DNA from: Chthoniobacteraceae bacterium
GTDB lineage: Bacteria; Verrucomicrobiota; Verrucomicrobiia; Chthoniobacterales; Chthoniobacteraceae
Direction of reading: 5' to 3'
NCBI GenBank assembly: GCA_947478975.1
Contig: CANJYI010000140.1
Span: 1 to 7,384, forward strand
Length of the DNA: 7,384 nt
Program-made: the position numbers and the translations under genes
The notes under the pieces: generated by a model
Database searches by the model: none
Told to the model about the DNA's origin: nothing
What the model saw: only the letters and a program-made list of their open reading frames with translations
Shown here: positions 1-6,297 of the stretch, in pieces
How the letters are laid out: each line of letters begins with the position of its first letter
How positions within the stretch are numbered: position 1 is the first letter of the stretch

Positions 1-1016
1 ACAATCACGCTGCGGTCCACCGCTGTAGGATGCTGGCCACGCCAGTCCAAGCCGTTTTTCTCGAGCCATACCCGGATTTCGCCAACGGAAAAACAACGCC
101 CCTCGGTGGAGTGCATAAGCAGTGCGGAATACTGGGCCACGGGAAGCGGTCCTCGCTTGTCAGCGTCCAGAAATGCATCGTGAATAAGCAGCAGACCCCC
201 GGGAGGAAGCGCCTTTGCTGTCTTCGCGAGGAGCCCGGCTGCGACTGAATCGTCCCAATCATGGAGCACGTTTGAGAGCAGGATGACATCAAACCCCTCA
301 GGGAGTTCATCTGTGAACATATCCCCTGCCTGCACGGACACCCGTTCTGTGCACCCCCGTTTTTCGATACACCGGCGCGCAATCCCGTCGACAGGCGGAC
401 GCTCGTAAACTGTTGCGCGCAGATGCGGATGGATGGTCGTCAAAGCGCACGCATAGATGCCGGAGCCTCCCGCCACATCCAGGACGGAACGGTGGCCGGA
501 GAGGTCCACCTTTCGGGCCAACGCCGGCGCCAGCAAAACGCCACGGCAGTCCATGGCGGCTGTGAACTCGTCGGCAAAAGCGTCCGACTCCATTGCCTTG
601 GCCCACGAGTCGACGTGGTTGCTCCCCCAGTTCGCAGGTTTTCCCGTCTGAAGCACCTGCAAAAATTCCTGGGTTTGGGGCCTCTTTTTGAGGGTCTCGT
701 AGTAAGGCCGCAGACACCAGGGAGAGCCATCCACGAGGTGCTCCCGCGCTCTCGGCCCCAGATGAAAGACTCCTCCCGCCTGGGTGATGAGGCCCATCGA
801 GGAACACAGCGTCAGGAGAACATCCGTCGGACGTGTTTGAATCTTAAACTGCACACAAATCGCCCCTAGGGTCGAAGGGTGGTCGGCCAGCCAGGTGAAG
901 AAGTTGAGGTGCGACACTGCCGCCCCCAGCAGGTCCACCGCCATCAAGCCGTCCCGCAGCCGGTAGAGCGGAAGGGGATCGGTAATCGGTTCGTCGAGAA
1001 AAGGAGAAAGGCTCAT
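1..1016 (-). CDS. SAM-dependent O-methyltransferase (family 2, hydroxyindole/caffeate OMT-like), 3' end cut by window edge
   Basis: Reading leftwards from the ATG at 1016-1014 gives one open frame of 338 codons with no stop, running off the window. The family moves a methyl group from S-adenosylmethionine to a hydroxyl of a small molecule, in the cytoplasm. Residues 1-100 resemble the helical dimerisation/winged-helix region (LMAVDLLGAAV, then FFTWLADHPSTLGAI). Residues 178-186 (VLDVAGGSG) are the SAM-binding glycine loop. Residues 249-256 (NVLHDWDD) carry the family's usual catalytic His, here H252. PPGGLLLIHDAF (271-282) is the strand after the SAM site. Family members run about 340-380 residues, so probably only a few are missing. 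It lies 86 bp downstream of the kinase-like gene on the same strand. No Shine-Dalgarno is visible before the start. The substrate cannot be told from sequence. The family call is firm; pathway unknown. Confidence 0.88.
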   Translation of the reverse strand, partial: MSLSPFLDEPITDPLPLYRLRDGLMAVDLLGAAVSHLNFFTWLADHPSTLGAICVQFKIQTRPTDVLLTLCSSMGLITQAGGVFHLGPRAREHLVDGSPWCLRPYYETLKKRPQTQEFLQVLQTGKPANWGSNHVDSWAKAMESDAFADEFTAAMDCRGVLLAPALARKVDLSGHRSVLDVAGGSGIYACALTTIHPHLRATVYERPPVDGIARRCIEKRGCTERVSVQAGDMFTDELPEGFDVILLSNVLHDWDDSVAAGLLAKTAKALPPGGLLLIHDAFLDADKRGPLPVAQYSALLMHSTEGRCFSVGEIRVWLEKNGLDWRGQHPTAVDRSVI

Positions 1017-1102
1017 TTGATAAAACGGAAGTCTAGCGGGTTAAAACATTTCCCCCGCGGAACTGTTCGAATCAACGGGCCTCTCACCCTGGGGCGACTG
1101 AA

Positions 1103-3643
1103 TCAGCGGCCCTTCGGCGACCCACTGGCCTTCACCACGCGGAAGCCGTAGTTGTCGCTCTCGCGGTCGGGCATCGAATGGATGCGGCAGGAGGACAGCA
1201 GACTCATCTGGAGCGCCCCTTGGGAAAAGGAGGCGCCGCGCAACACGCGGGAACGGGCCTTCGTGTTCCATGTATCCATGCACCACTGCCAGACATTGCC
1301 CCCCATGTCGAAGAGTCCTTCGCTGTTGGGCTGAAAGGCACCGACCGGCGAGGTTTGCGCGTAGCCGTCCTCATATCCGGGAATGGCGACTTCTGATCCG
1401 CTTTCACGCCCGGTGTAGTTTCCCGCACCCTTCGGTGGCGGCCACTGCTTGCCCCACGGGTACTGGTCCTGCACGCTCATGTCACGCATCTCAGGAGTCT
1501 GGCCGCGCTCGGCGGGCAAACCAACCGCCTTGCTCCACTCCAGATCGGTGGGCAGCCGGTACTGCTCATTCGGCCCGAGAATCCCGGCAGCCTGCTCCTT
1601 GTCTGTCAGCCATTTGCAGAACGAGAGCGCATCGGTCCAACTGACCTTGACGACCGGGTGGTCTGGGCCCTGGACAAATCCCGGGCTGTTCCAGCTGGTT
1701 TTGGGATAGCCGGTCTCCTTGATGAATTGTGCGTAGTCCTTCACCCGCGTCACGTTCGTGGAGAAGGCGACATCCCCCACGGGAACGAATTTCATCCCGA
1801 GGCTGTTTTCAAACACCGAGGCCTTGGCTGCCTTCGCTGTTTCCTGGGCGGGCGACGCAATTGCAGCCGGAACTTCTGGCTTTGCTGGCGCCGCGGGAGT
1901 TTGCTTCGCAGTTACCGCTACGGGTGCCGGCGCTGGTGGTGCTGGAGCGGGAACTGCGGCGAGAGCGGCAGCTTTCTCTGCCTTTATCTTCTCGATTTCC
2001 TCCAGCTCCTTCTTTGCGAGCGCTTCCTGCTGCTTGATAGATTCCGCCTTCTTTCTGGCTGCCTCCAGAGCCTGCTTGCCCGCGAAATCGGGATCCTCTA
2101 CGGGAGGTGCAGGTGGGGCTGGCGGAGGCGGGGTCTGCACGTTCGCAGGCGGAGTGTTCATCGCCAAAGGCCCGGTGGAGGCGGCCGGAGCCTTCGCCGC
2201 AGGTTCTACCGTCAGCGGCGCAGGGGTGTTGAGAAGTTCAGCATCCAATGCATCCGCCGGAGCTGTCTTTGTTTTGGGCGGAGCGCCCGGGCGCAATGCG
2301 GTCAGCTCCGGAGTCCCCGGCGCGGGGGGGGTCACAAACTTGAGATCCGAAGCGACATCGGAGTTTTGGACCGGCATCGGCTTTGAAATCACCGGTTCGT
2401 CTTCGTCGATCTCGGACGGGGGAGTTTCAAGAAAGAAACTGGCTCCGAACCAGGAACCGACCACACCCGCCGCCACGAGCAACGCCACAAGAACGGTCTT
2501 TCTGGAGCCTTGTTTGCGTTCCGGCGGAAAGGAAGTGAGCAAAGGACGGGAGCCCGGAGCGGAAACTCGCTCGTTGGACGGCGCAGGACCTTCCACCTCG
2601 TCAAGATCCTCTTCAGCCACCCCCATGTGTTCGGGCGGAAGCTCCACCTTTTCTGGAGCCTTTGTCTCCGGGGCTTGCGCCACGACCGCCGCTGCCGCAG
2701 CCACGGCCGCCGCACGCGGAGAAACTTCCTTTTCGGGCTCTGCACCGCCGCCCATCCCAAGCCTCTGTTCCAGATCGGCGATGTTCACTGGCCGCTCGGC
2801 CGGGTCCTTCGAAAGACTCATGGCAACGGTGCGTTCCCAGTTTTTAAACAAAGCCTGCCCGTCACGGTTGAGCTTGTGGCGGAGTTCGATCACCCCGGGC
2901 GGACGCTCCGAACGCACCTGCGCCTCCACGTCCACGCCCTCGACCACGCGCTTGCCGGTGAGCAACTGGAACACGGTTGCGCCCAAAGAATAGATATCGT
3001 CGCTGACCGTCGGAGCCGCTCCGTCCAAAACCTGCGGACTTGTGTAGGCGAGATATTTTCCCTCCTTCACGCCGGCCTTTCGGAGCGCGTCCACAATGGC
3101 GCGACGGGTTCCAAAGTTAGAGAGCATCAAACGACCGTCAGCGGAAAGAATCAGATCGGCCGGACTCAAGTTCCGGTGAAGTACAGGCACGCTGTGCACG
3201 TCCTTGAGTGTGTCCAGAACCGTCTGAACCCAGGACTGGATCTCGTTTGATTCAAAAAAACCTGCGGGGGCCTCCTGCAACTGCCGAGCGAGCGATTCGC
3301 CCTCGTAGGCGTCTGTGACTACGGCAGCCCAGTCCGGACCTTCCAGAAGCTCGTGCACCCGAAGAATGTTCGGATGAATCAACTGGCGGGTCTTCCTCAC
3401 CTCATCCTTCAGGACCCCACGCAGGTCCTGATCAGCGGCCACCTCTGCAGGCACAAAATGGAGACAAACCTGCCTCCCCATGACGTCGTCCTCGGCCAAC
3501 CACACAGGAAACTCGCCAAGGGCCGTCGGGATGACGCTCCTCAGTGTAAAAGTCTCTGCGATCCGCTGGCCGACCCGGAGGTACTCCGGATCAAAACCTG
3601 CGGTGGACTGGGCGCTTGCGCTGCCTGAAAGTTCGTTGGGCAT
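1103..3643 (-). CDS. Transmembrane pseudokinase fused to a C-terminal SUMF1/FGE-like domain
   Basis: This 846-residue protein has four parts. Residues about 28-296 have a PknB-like kinase fold: a retained DIYSLG (216-221) and DPAERP (280-285). Key catalytic residues are replaced: His62 at the VAIK lysine, HRN (156-158) for HRD, NFG (176-178) for DFG, SPQ (202-204) for APE, and no GxGxxG loop. Residues about 383-405 form one membrane span after Arg-Lys, placing the kinase-like part in the cytoplasm. Residues about 406-610 are a Pro/Ala-rich linker with a charged coiled coil at about 519-560. Residues about 611-838 are SUMF1-like (NSLGMKFVPV, YRLPTDLEWS, GLFDMGGNVWQW, RVLRGASF, YGFRVV), probably periplasmic. 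The cysteine pair of true formylglycine-generating enzymes is absent after RGAS. I infer a sensor or scaffold that binds nucleotide weakly or not at all. The ATG at 3643 precedes the kinase fold by a short leader; no Shine-Dalgarno is seen. The partner is unknown. Confidence 0.92.
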   Translation of the reverse strand: MPNELSGSASAQSTAGFDPEYLRVGQRIAETFTLRSVIPTALGEFPVWLAEDDVMGRQVCLHFVPAEVAADQDLRGVLKDEVRKTRQLIHPNILRVHELLEGPDWAAVVTDAYEGESLARQLQEAPAGFFESNEIQSWVQTVLDTLKDVHSVPVLHRNLSPADLILSADGRLMLSNFGTRRAIVDALRKAGVKEGKYLAYTSPQVLDGAAPTVSDDIYSLGATVFQLLTGKRVVEGVDVEAQVRSERPPGVIELRHKLNRDGQALFKNWERTVAMSLSKDPAERPVNIADLEQRLGMGGGAEPEKEVSPRAAAVAAAAAVVAQAPETKAPEKVELPPEHMGVAEEDLDEVEGPAPSNERVSAPGSRPLLTSFPPERKQGSRKTVLVALLVAAGVVGSWFGASFFLETPPSEIDEDEPVISKPMPVQNSDVASDLKFVTPPAPGTPELTALRPGAPPKTKTAPADALDAELLNTPAPLTVEPAAKAPAASTGPLAMNTPPANVQTPPPPAPPAPPVEDPDFAGKQALEAARKKAESIKQQEALAKKELEEIEKIKAEKAAALAAVPAPAPPAPAPVAVTAKQTPAAPAKPEVPAAIASPAQETAKAAKASVFENSLGMKFVPVGDVAFSTNVTRVKDYAQFIKETGYPKTSWNSPGFVQGPDHPVVKVSWTDALSFCKWLTDKEQAAGILGPNEQYRLPTDLEWSKAVGLPAERGQTPEMRDMSVQDQYPWGKQWPPPKGAGNYTGRESGSEVAIPGYEDGYAQTSPVGAFQPNSEGLFDMGGNVWQWCMDTWNTKARSRVLRGASFSQGALQMSLLSSCRIHSMPDRESDNYGFRVVKASGSPKGR
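2324..2331. repeat. Eight-G homopolymer (C8 on the coding strand) inside the kinase-like gene
   Basis: An uninterrupted run of eight G on the plus strand reads as C8 in the minus-strand gene and encodes part of VTPPAP near residues 437-442, in the linker after the membrane span. Slippage here would shift the frame and remove the coiled coil and SUMF1-like domain. In this copy the frame is intact. Whether it is truly phase variable is unknown; the surrounding Pro codons make C-runs likely by chance. Confidence 0.5.
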
Positions 3644-3725
3644 CTGTGGAACTGCTAAGGTGAACGAATGGGGAGATAAACTGAGCCAAAACCCTCCTAC
3701 CCGGAGTCGCGGATATTCCTCCCGC

Positions 3726-3742
3726 CTAGCTCAAAACTAGCT
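3726..3742. repeat. CTAGCT direct repeat spaced one helical turn
   Basis: CTAGCT occurs at 3726-3731 and again at 3737-3742, an 11-bp period, with CAAAA between. Such spacing puts both copies on the same face of the helix, as in some activator sites. Position is about 85-100 bp upstream of the kinase-like start. Function is only inferred. Confidence 0.4.
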
Positions 3743-3743
3743 T

Positions 3744-3881
3744 TTCCTATGCTTCTCCCCTGCCCTTCCCCTTGGAGACGGAACTGAGATGGACTGAGGC
3801 TGGAATTAAACCGATTTGAACGCGAGTGGGAGTCAATCTCCGGAAGAACCGTCAGCCACCCCTTTTGCTTGAGCATAGGAA
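3744..3881. repeat. 10-bp inverted repeat (TTCCTATGCT ... AGCATAGGAA)
   Basis: TTCCTATGCT at 3744-3753 is matched exactly by its reverse complement at 3872-3881, with 118 bp between. The inner sequences then diverge and no flanking target-site duplication is visible, so a small transposon-derived element is possible but unsupported. The shared TTCCTAT core appears twice more, at 3942-3948 (reverse) and 4024-4030. Confidence 0.5.
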
Positions 3882-3889
3882 GGACGGCG

Positions 3890-3911
3890 ATTCTTAGAAT
3901 CAACATGTTGA
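3890..3911. promoter_or_regulatory. Adjacent dyads, possible operator
   Basis: ATTCTTAGAAT (3890-3900) is a 5+5 dyad around one central base. It shares its last T with TCAACATGTTGA (3900-3911), a perfect 12-bp palindrome. Palindromes of this length are typical sites for dimeric regulators. They lie about 120 bp upstream of the first pilT start and overlap the weak -35 candidate TTGACC. The binding protein is unknown. Confidence 0.4.
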
Positions 3912-4028
3912 CCGCTACTCTTTTTCCCGTCAAATCGCCAATAGGAAATTCCCTAAATCGGCCCTGCGGCCTAGATTGGTTCTGGAGGGGGCCCATCTTT
4001 TTGTGCAGCGTCAGGCACCAGCTTTCCT

Positions 4029-5135
4029 ATGGAATCAGAAACCTCCGACGAGTATCTCTACAACGGGGTGCAAATCACCCATGTCGACCAGTTCCTGCAG
4101 TACGCTCAGACCGCGGGCGCCTCGGACGTCCACCTCTGCAGCGAAGCCCAGCCCTCCTGGCGCCGTCATGGAAACCTCGAACCCATTTTCCCCGACGCCC
4201 CCCTGCTCAGGGCCGGGCATGCGCGCATGCTCGCGCAAAATTTCCTCAAGCCCGACCAACTCCAACAGCTCGATTCGCGAGGGGACGTCGATTTTGCCTA
4301 CGACTCCGGCTACGGACGCTTCCGCAGTTCGGTCGTCCGCCACCGGGTCGGAACGGATCTCGTCTTCCGCGTCATCCACTCCGGCCTCCGCTCCCTCGCC
4401 GAACTGGGACTTCCTGAAAGCCTCAAATCGCTAACGGAATTTCACAACGGCCTCGTACTGGTCACAGGCCCTGTCGGTTCGGGAAAGTCCACGACCCTCG
4501 CCGCATTGGTCGACACCATCAACCAGAACCGGTCCGACCACATCATCACCCTGGAGGATCCGATCGAATACCTGATCCCCTCCGCCCTCAGCCACGTCAC
4601 CCAGCGGGAGGTGCGGACCCACACCAAGAGCTTTGCAGCCGCTTTGCGAGGAGCACTCCGTGAGGACCCGGATGTGATCATGGTAGGAGAAATGCGGGAC
4701 CTGGAGACCATCCAGCTGGCCATCAGCGCGTCGGAAACCGGGCACTTGGTCCTCGGCACCCTCCACACCGGCAACGCAGCGCGGACACTGGACCGCGTAC
4801 TGGACGTCTTCCCCACGGACCAGCGCGACCAGATCCGCGTCATGGTTTCCGAATCCCTGCGAGGCATCGTCTCCCAGCAGTTGGTTCCCAGAGCAGACGG
4901 TCAGGGGCGCGTCCTGGCCCTCGAGGTGCTCACCAACAACGCTGCAGTCGGCAACCTGATCCGGGATGGCAAGACCTACATGCTGCCCGGTGTGATCCAA
5001 ACTGGGCGCCGCCAGGGCATGAAACTGCTGGATGATTCCCTGATGGAACTCCTCCAGGCGGGCATCATCACCTCCGAGGAGGCCTACGCCCGCTGCGAAC
5101 AAAAGGCGCTTTTCCGCCCATTCCTCACCGCCTGA
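4029..5135 (+). CDS. pilT: PilT-family type IV pilus retraction ATPase, first copy
   Basis: A 368-residue GspE/PilT hexameric ATPase, full length for the family (about 340-380). PilT powers depolymerisation of the pilin fibre at the inner face of the cytoplasmic membrane, giving twitching motility. The N-terminal PAS-like part includes ASDVHL (31-36). Walker A is GPVGSGKST (147-155, Lys153), the Asp box TLEDPIEY (174-181), Walker B DPDVIMVGEMRD (213-224, Glu221), and the His box TGHLVLGTLHT (237-247, His246). AVGNLIRDGK (306-315) matches the AIRNLIRE-type motif characteristic of PilT, separating it from extension ATPases. All catalytic motifs are present. It has about 15 more N-terminal residues than its downstream paralogue. 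The start ATG follows TTTCC directly, with no Shine-Dalgarno. Only 25 bp separate it from the second copy, so they are probably one operon. Confidence 0.95.
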   Translation: MESETSDEYLYNGVQITHVDQFLQYAQTAGASDVHLCSEAQPSWRRHGNLEPIFPDAPLLRAGHARMLAQNFLKPDQLQQLDSRGDVDFAYDSGYGRFRSSVVRHRVGTDLVFRVIHSGLRSLAELGLPESLKSLTEFHNGLVLVTGPVGSGKSTTLAALVDTINQNRSDHIITLEDPIEYLIPSALSHVTQREVRTHTKSFAAALRGALREDPDVIMVGEMRDLETIQLAISASETGHLVLGTLHTGNAARTLDRVLDVFPTDQRDQIRVMVSESLRGIVSQQLVPRADGQGRVLALEVLTNNAAVGNLIRDGKTYMLPGVIQTGRRQGMKLLDDSLMELLQAGIITSEEAYARCEQKALFRPFLTA

Positions 5136-5160
5136 TCCCCTTCCCCCTTTCCGTTTTTGT

Positions 5161-6234
5161 ATGGCATACATCGACCAGTTTTTTCAGGTGCTCGTGAGCG
5201 CAGGAGCCTCAGACTTGCACATGGCCCAGGGGTCACCACCCAAAATCCGACAGCACGGCGGAATGGTGCCCATCCGTCCAGAGCCTCTTTCGGAGGAGGA
5301 GATGGCCTACATGATGAGCGAAATCAGCGGGCCGGAGCGCTGGGCAAAGTACCTCGAACTGGGCGACCTAGACTTCGCCTACCAGATGGACGCCAGTTCG
5401 CGTTTCCGGTGCAACTACCTCAAGCAGGCACACGGGTTTGGCTGCGTCTTCCGCATCATCCCGACGAAGCTCATGACCCTCGAGCAGCTTGGAATCCCCG
5501 AGGTGGTCAAGGAGTTCGGCAGGCTCCGGGGCGGCATCGTGCTGGTCACCGGACCGACAGGCTCGGGAAAGTCCACGACACTTGCGGCGCTGATTGACTT
5601 CATCAACACCAACTACGCCAGGCACATTGTCACCATCGAGGAGCCGATCGAGTTTGTGCACCCCAACAAGCGCTCCATCATCACGCAGCGCGAAGTGCCC
5701 GAGCACGCCCCCTCCTTCCCGGTGGCCCTCAAGGCGGCGCTACGCGAGGACGCCGACATCATTCTGGTCGGCGAAATGCGCGACCTGGAGACCATCAGCC
5801 TCGCACTCACCGCGGCGGAAACCGGGATGCTCGTCTTCGGCACCCTTCACACCAACAACGCCCGCAAAACAGTCGACCGCCTCATCGACGTGTTCCCCGC
5901 CGACCAGCAGTCGCAGGTGCGCACCATGCTCTCCAACTCGCTGCGCGGCGTGGTGGCACAGGTGCTGATGCGCCGCGTCGACAAGCCGGGCCGCAAGGCC
6001 ATCAACGAAATCCTCATCGTCAATCCCGCAGCGAGCGCCATCATCCGGGAGGGTGCCACCCAAAAGCTTCAGGACGTGCTCGTGGGAGGAAAGGCCGAAG
6101 GCATGCAGTTCATGGACGACGCCATTTTTGAAGCCCTCAAAAGCGGGATCGTCGGAGCGGAGGAAGCCTTCATGAAGGCCACCGACAAAAACCGTTTCAA
6201 ACCCTTCCTCCCGCAGGACGCGAAAGTCCACTGA
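5161..6234 (+). CDS. pilT: PilT-family type IV pilus retraction ATPase, second copy
   Basis: A 357-residue paralogue of the preceding gene. By hand, 94 of 148 residues match without gaps over the core from Walker A to past the His box. Motifs: ASDLHM (16-21), Walker A GPTGSGKST (131-139, Lys137), Asp box TIEEPIEF (158-165), Walker B DADIILVGEMRD (197-208, Glu205), His box TGMLVFGTLHT (221-231, His230), and SAIIREGAT (292-300) at the PilT-specific C-terminal motif. The C-terminus ends in RFKPFLPQD, like RPFL in copy one. Nothing suggests loss of ATPase activity. In many bacteria a PilT works with a PilU partner; which copy fills which role cannot be told here. The start ATG follows a T-rich stretch with no Shine-Dalgarno, so translation may be coupled to or follow the upstream gene. 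No pilin or assembly genes are in the window. Confidence 0.95.
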   Translation: MAYIDQFFQVLVSAGASDLHMAQGSPPKIRQHGGMVPIRPEPLSEEEMAYMMSEISGPERWAKYLELGDLDFAYQMDASSRFRCNYLKQAHGFGCVFRIIPTKLMTLEQLGIPEVVKEFGRLRGGIVLVTGPTGSGKSTTLAALIDFINTNYARHIVTIEEPIEFVHPNKRSIITQREVPEHAPSFPVALKAALREDADIILVGEMRDLETISLALTAAETGMLVFGTLHTNNARKTVDRLIDVFPADQQSQVRTMLSNSLRGVVAQVLMRRVDKPGRKAINEILIVNPAASAIIREGATQKLQDVLVGGKAEGMQFMDDAIFEALKSGIVGAEEAFMKATDKNRFKPFLPQDAKVH

Positions 6235-6243
6235 CGTTCCCGG

Positions 6244-6297
6244 GCCCGCGCCGCGCCTGCGCCCCCCTACCGCGAGGGGGCGACATTGTTCGCGGGC
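6244..6297. terminator. GC-rich nested hairpin between convergent genes, candidate bidirectional terminator
   Basis: An inner stem GCCCCC (6261-6266) pairs with GGGGGC (6276-6281) around a 9-nt loop. An outer stem GCCCGCG (6244-6250) can pair with CGCGGGC (6291-6297). The gap between the second pilT and the GH16 gene is only 32 bp, and the hairpin runs over the GH16 stop codon (6267-6269). There is no T-run on either side, so it is not a textbook intrinsic terminator; it may simply act as a barrier between convergent transcripts. Confidence 0.4.

Larger units (their letters stand above)
3644..4028. promoter_or_regulatory. Divergent control region between the kinase-like gene and the pilT pair
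   Basis: These 385 bp lie between two start codons that face away from each other, so promoters for both directions must be here unless transcription enters from elsewhere. The region is less GC-rich than the flanking genes and I see no convincing gene in it. It contains a tandem CTAGCT pair (3726-3731, 3737-3742), four copies of TTCCTAT in either orientation, a 12-bp perfect palindrome (3900-3911) beside an 11-bp dyad (3890-3900), a 7-bp long-range inverted repeat (3886-3892 with 3933-3939) and a small hairpin (3956-3977). A weak sigma70-like pair towards pilT is TTGACC (3908-3913) and TCAAAT (3930-3935) with a 16-bp spacer; the -10 box is poor. No clear promoter is visible towards the kinase-like gene. 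Confidence 0.6.

Noticed and set aside
307..807. Minus-strand open frame of 166 codons
   Set aside because: It lies in another frame of the O-methyltransferase, which has clear family motifs and runs without a stop through the same stretch.
1064..1072. GTTCGAATC, like the T-loop of a tRNA or an integration site
   Set aside because: There is no acceptor, anticodon or D-arm around it, so no tRNA or tRNA fragment can be supported.
1758..2993. Plus-strand open frame of 411 codons, rich in Ala, Gly and Ser
   Set aside because: It is antisense to the Pro/Ala-rich part of the kinase-like gene. GC-rich, repetitive codons on the true strand leave the complement free of stops. It has no domain-like features.
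3749..3787. 12-codon plus-strand mini-ORF after the first TTCCTATG copy
   Set aside because: It resembles the context of the pilT start but is too short to judge, and a leader peptide role has no supporting signal such as a run of one regulatory codon.
3697..3996. Minus-strand 99-codon frame in the divergent intergenic region
   Set aside because: The translation has no recognisable domain, no ribosome site, and overlaps the dyads and repeats. I treat the region as regulatory, though a small gene cannot be fully excluded.
5368..5706. Minus-strand open frames across the pilT genes (also 4431-5171 and 5740-6231)
   Set aside because: They are antisense shadows of two ATPase genes with complete catalytic motifs.
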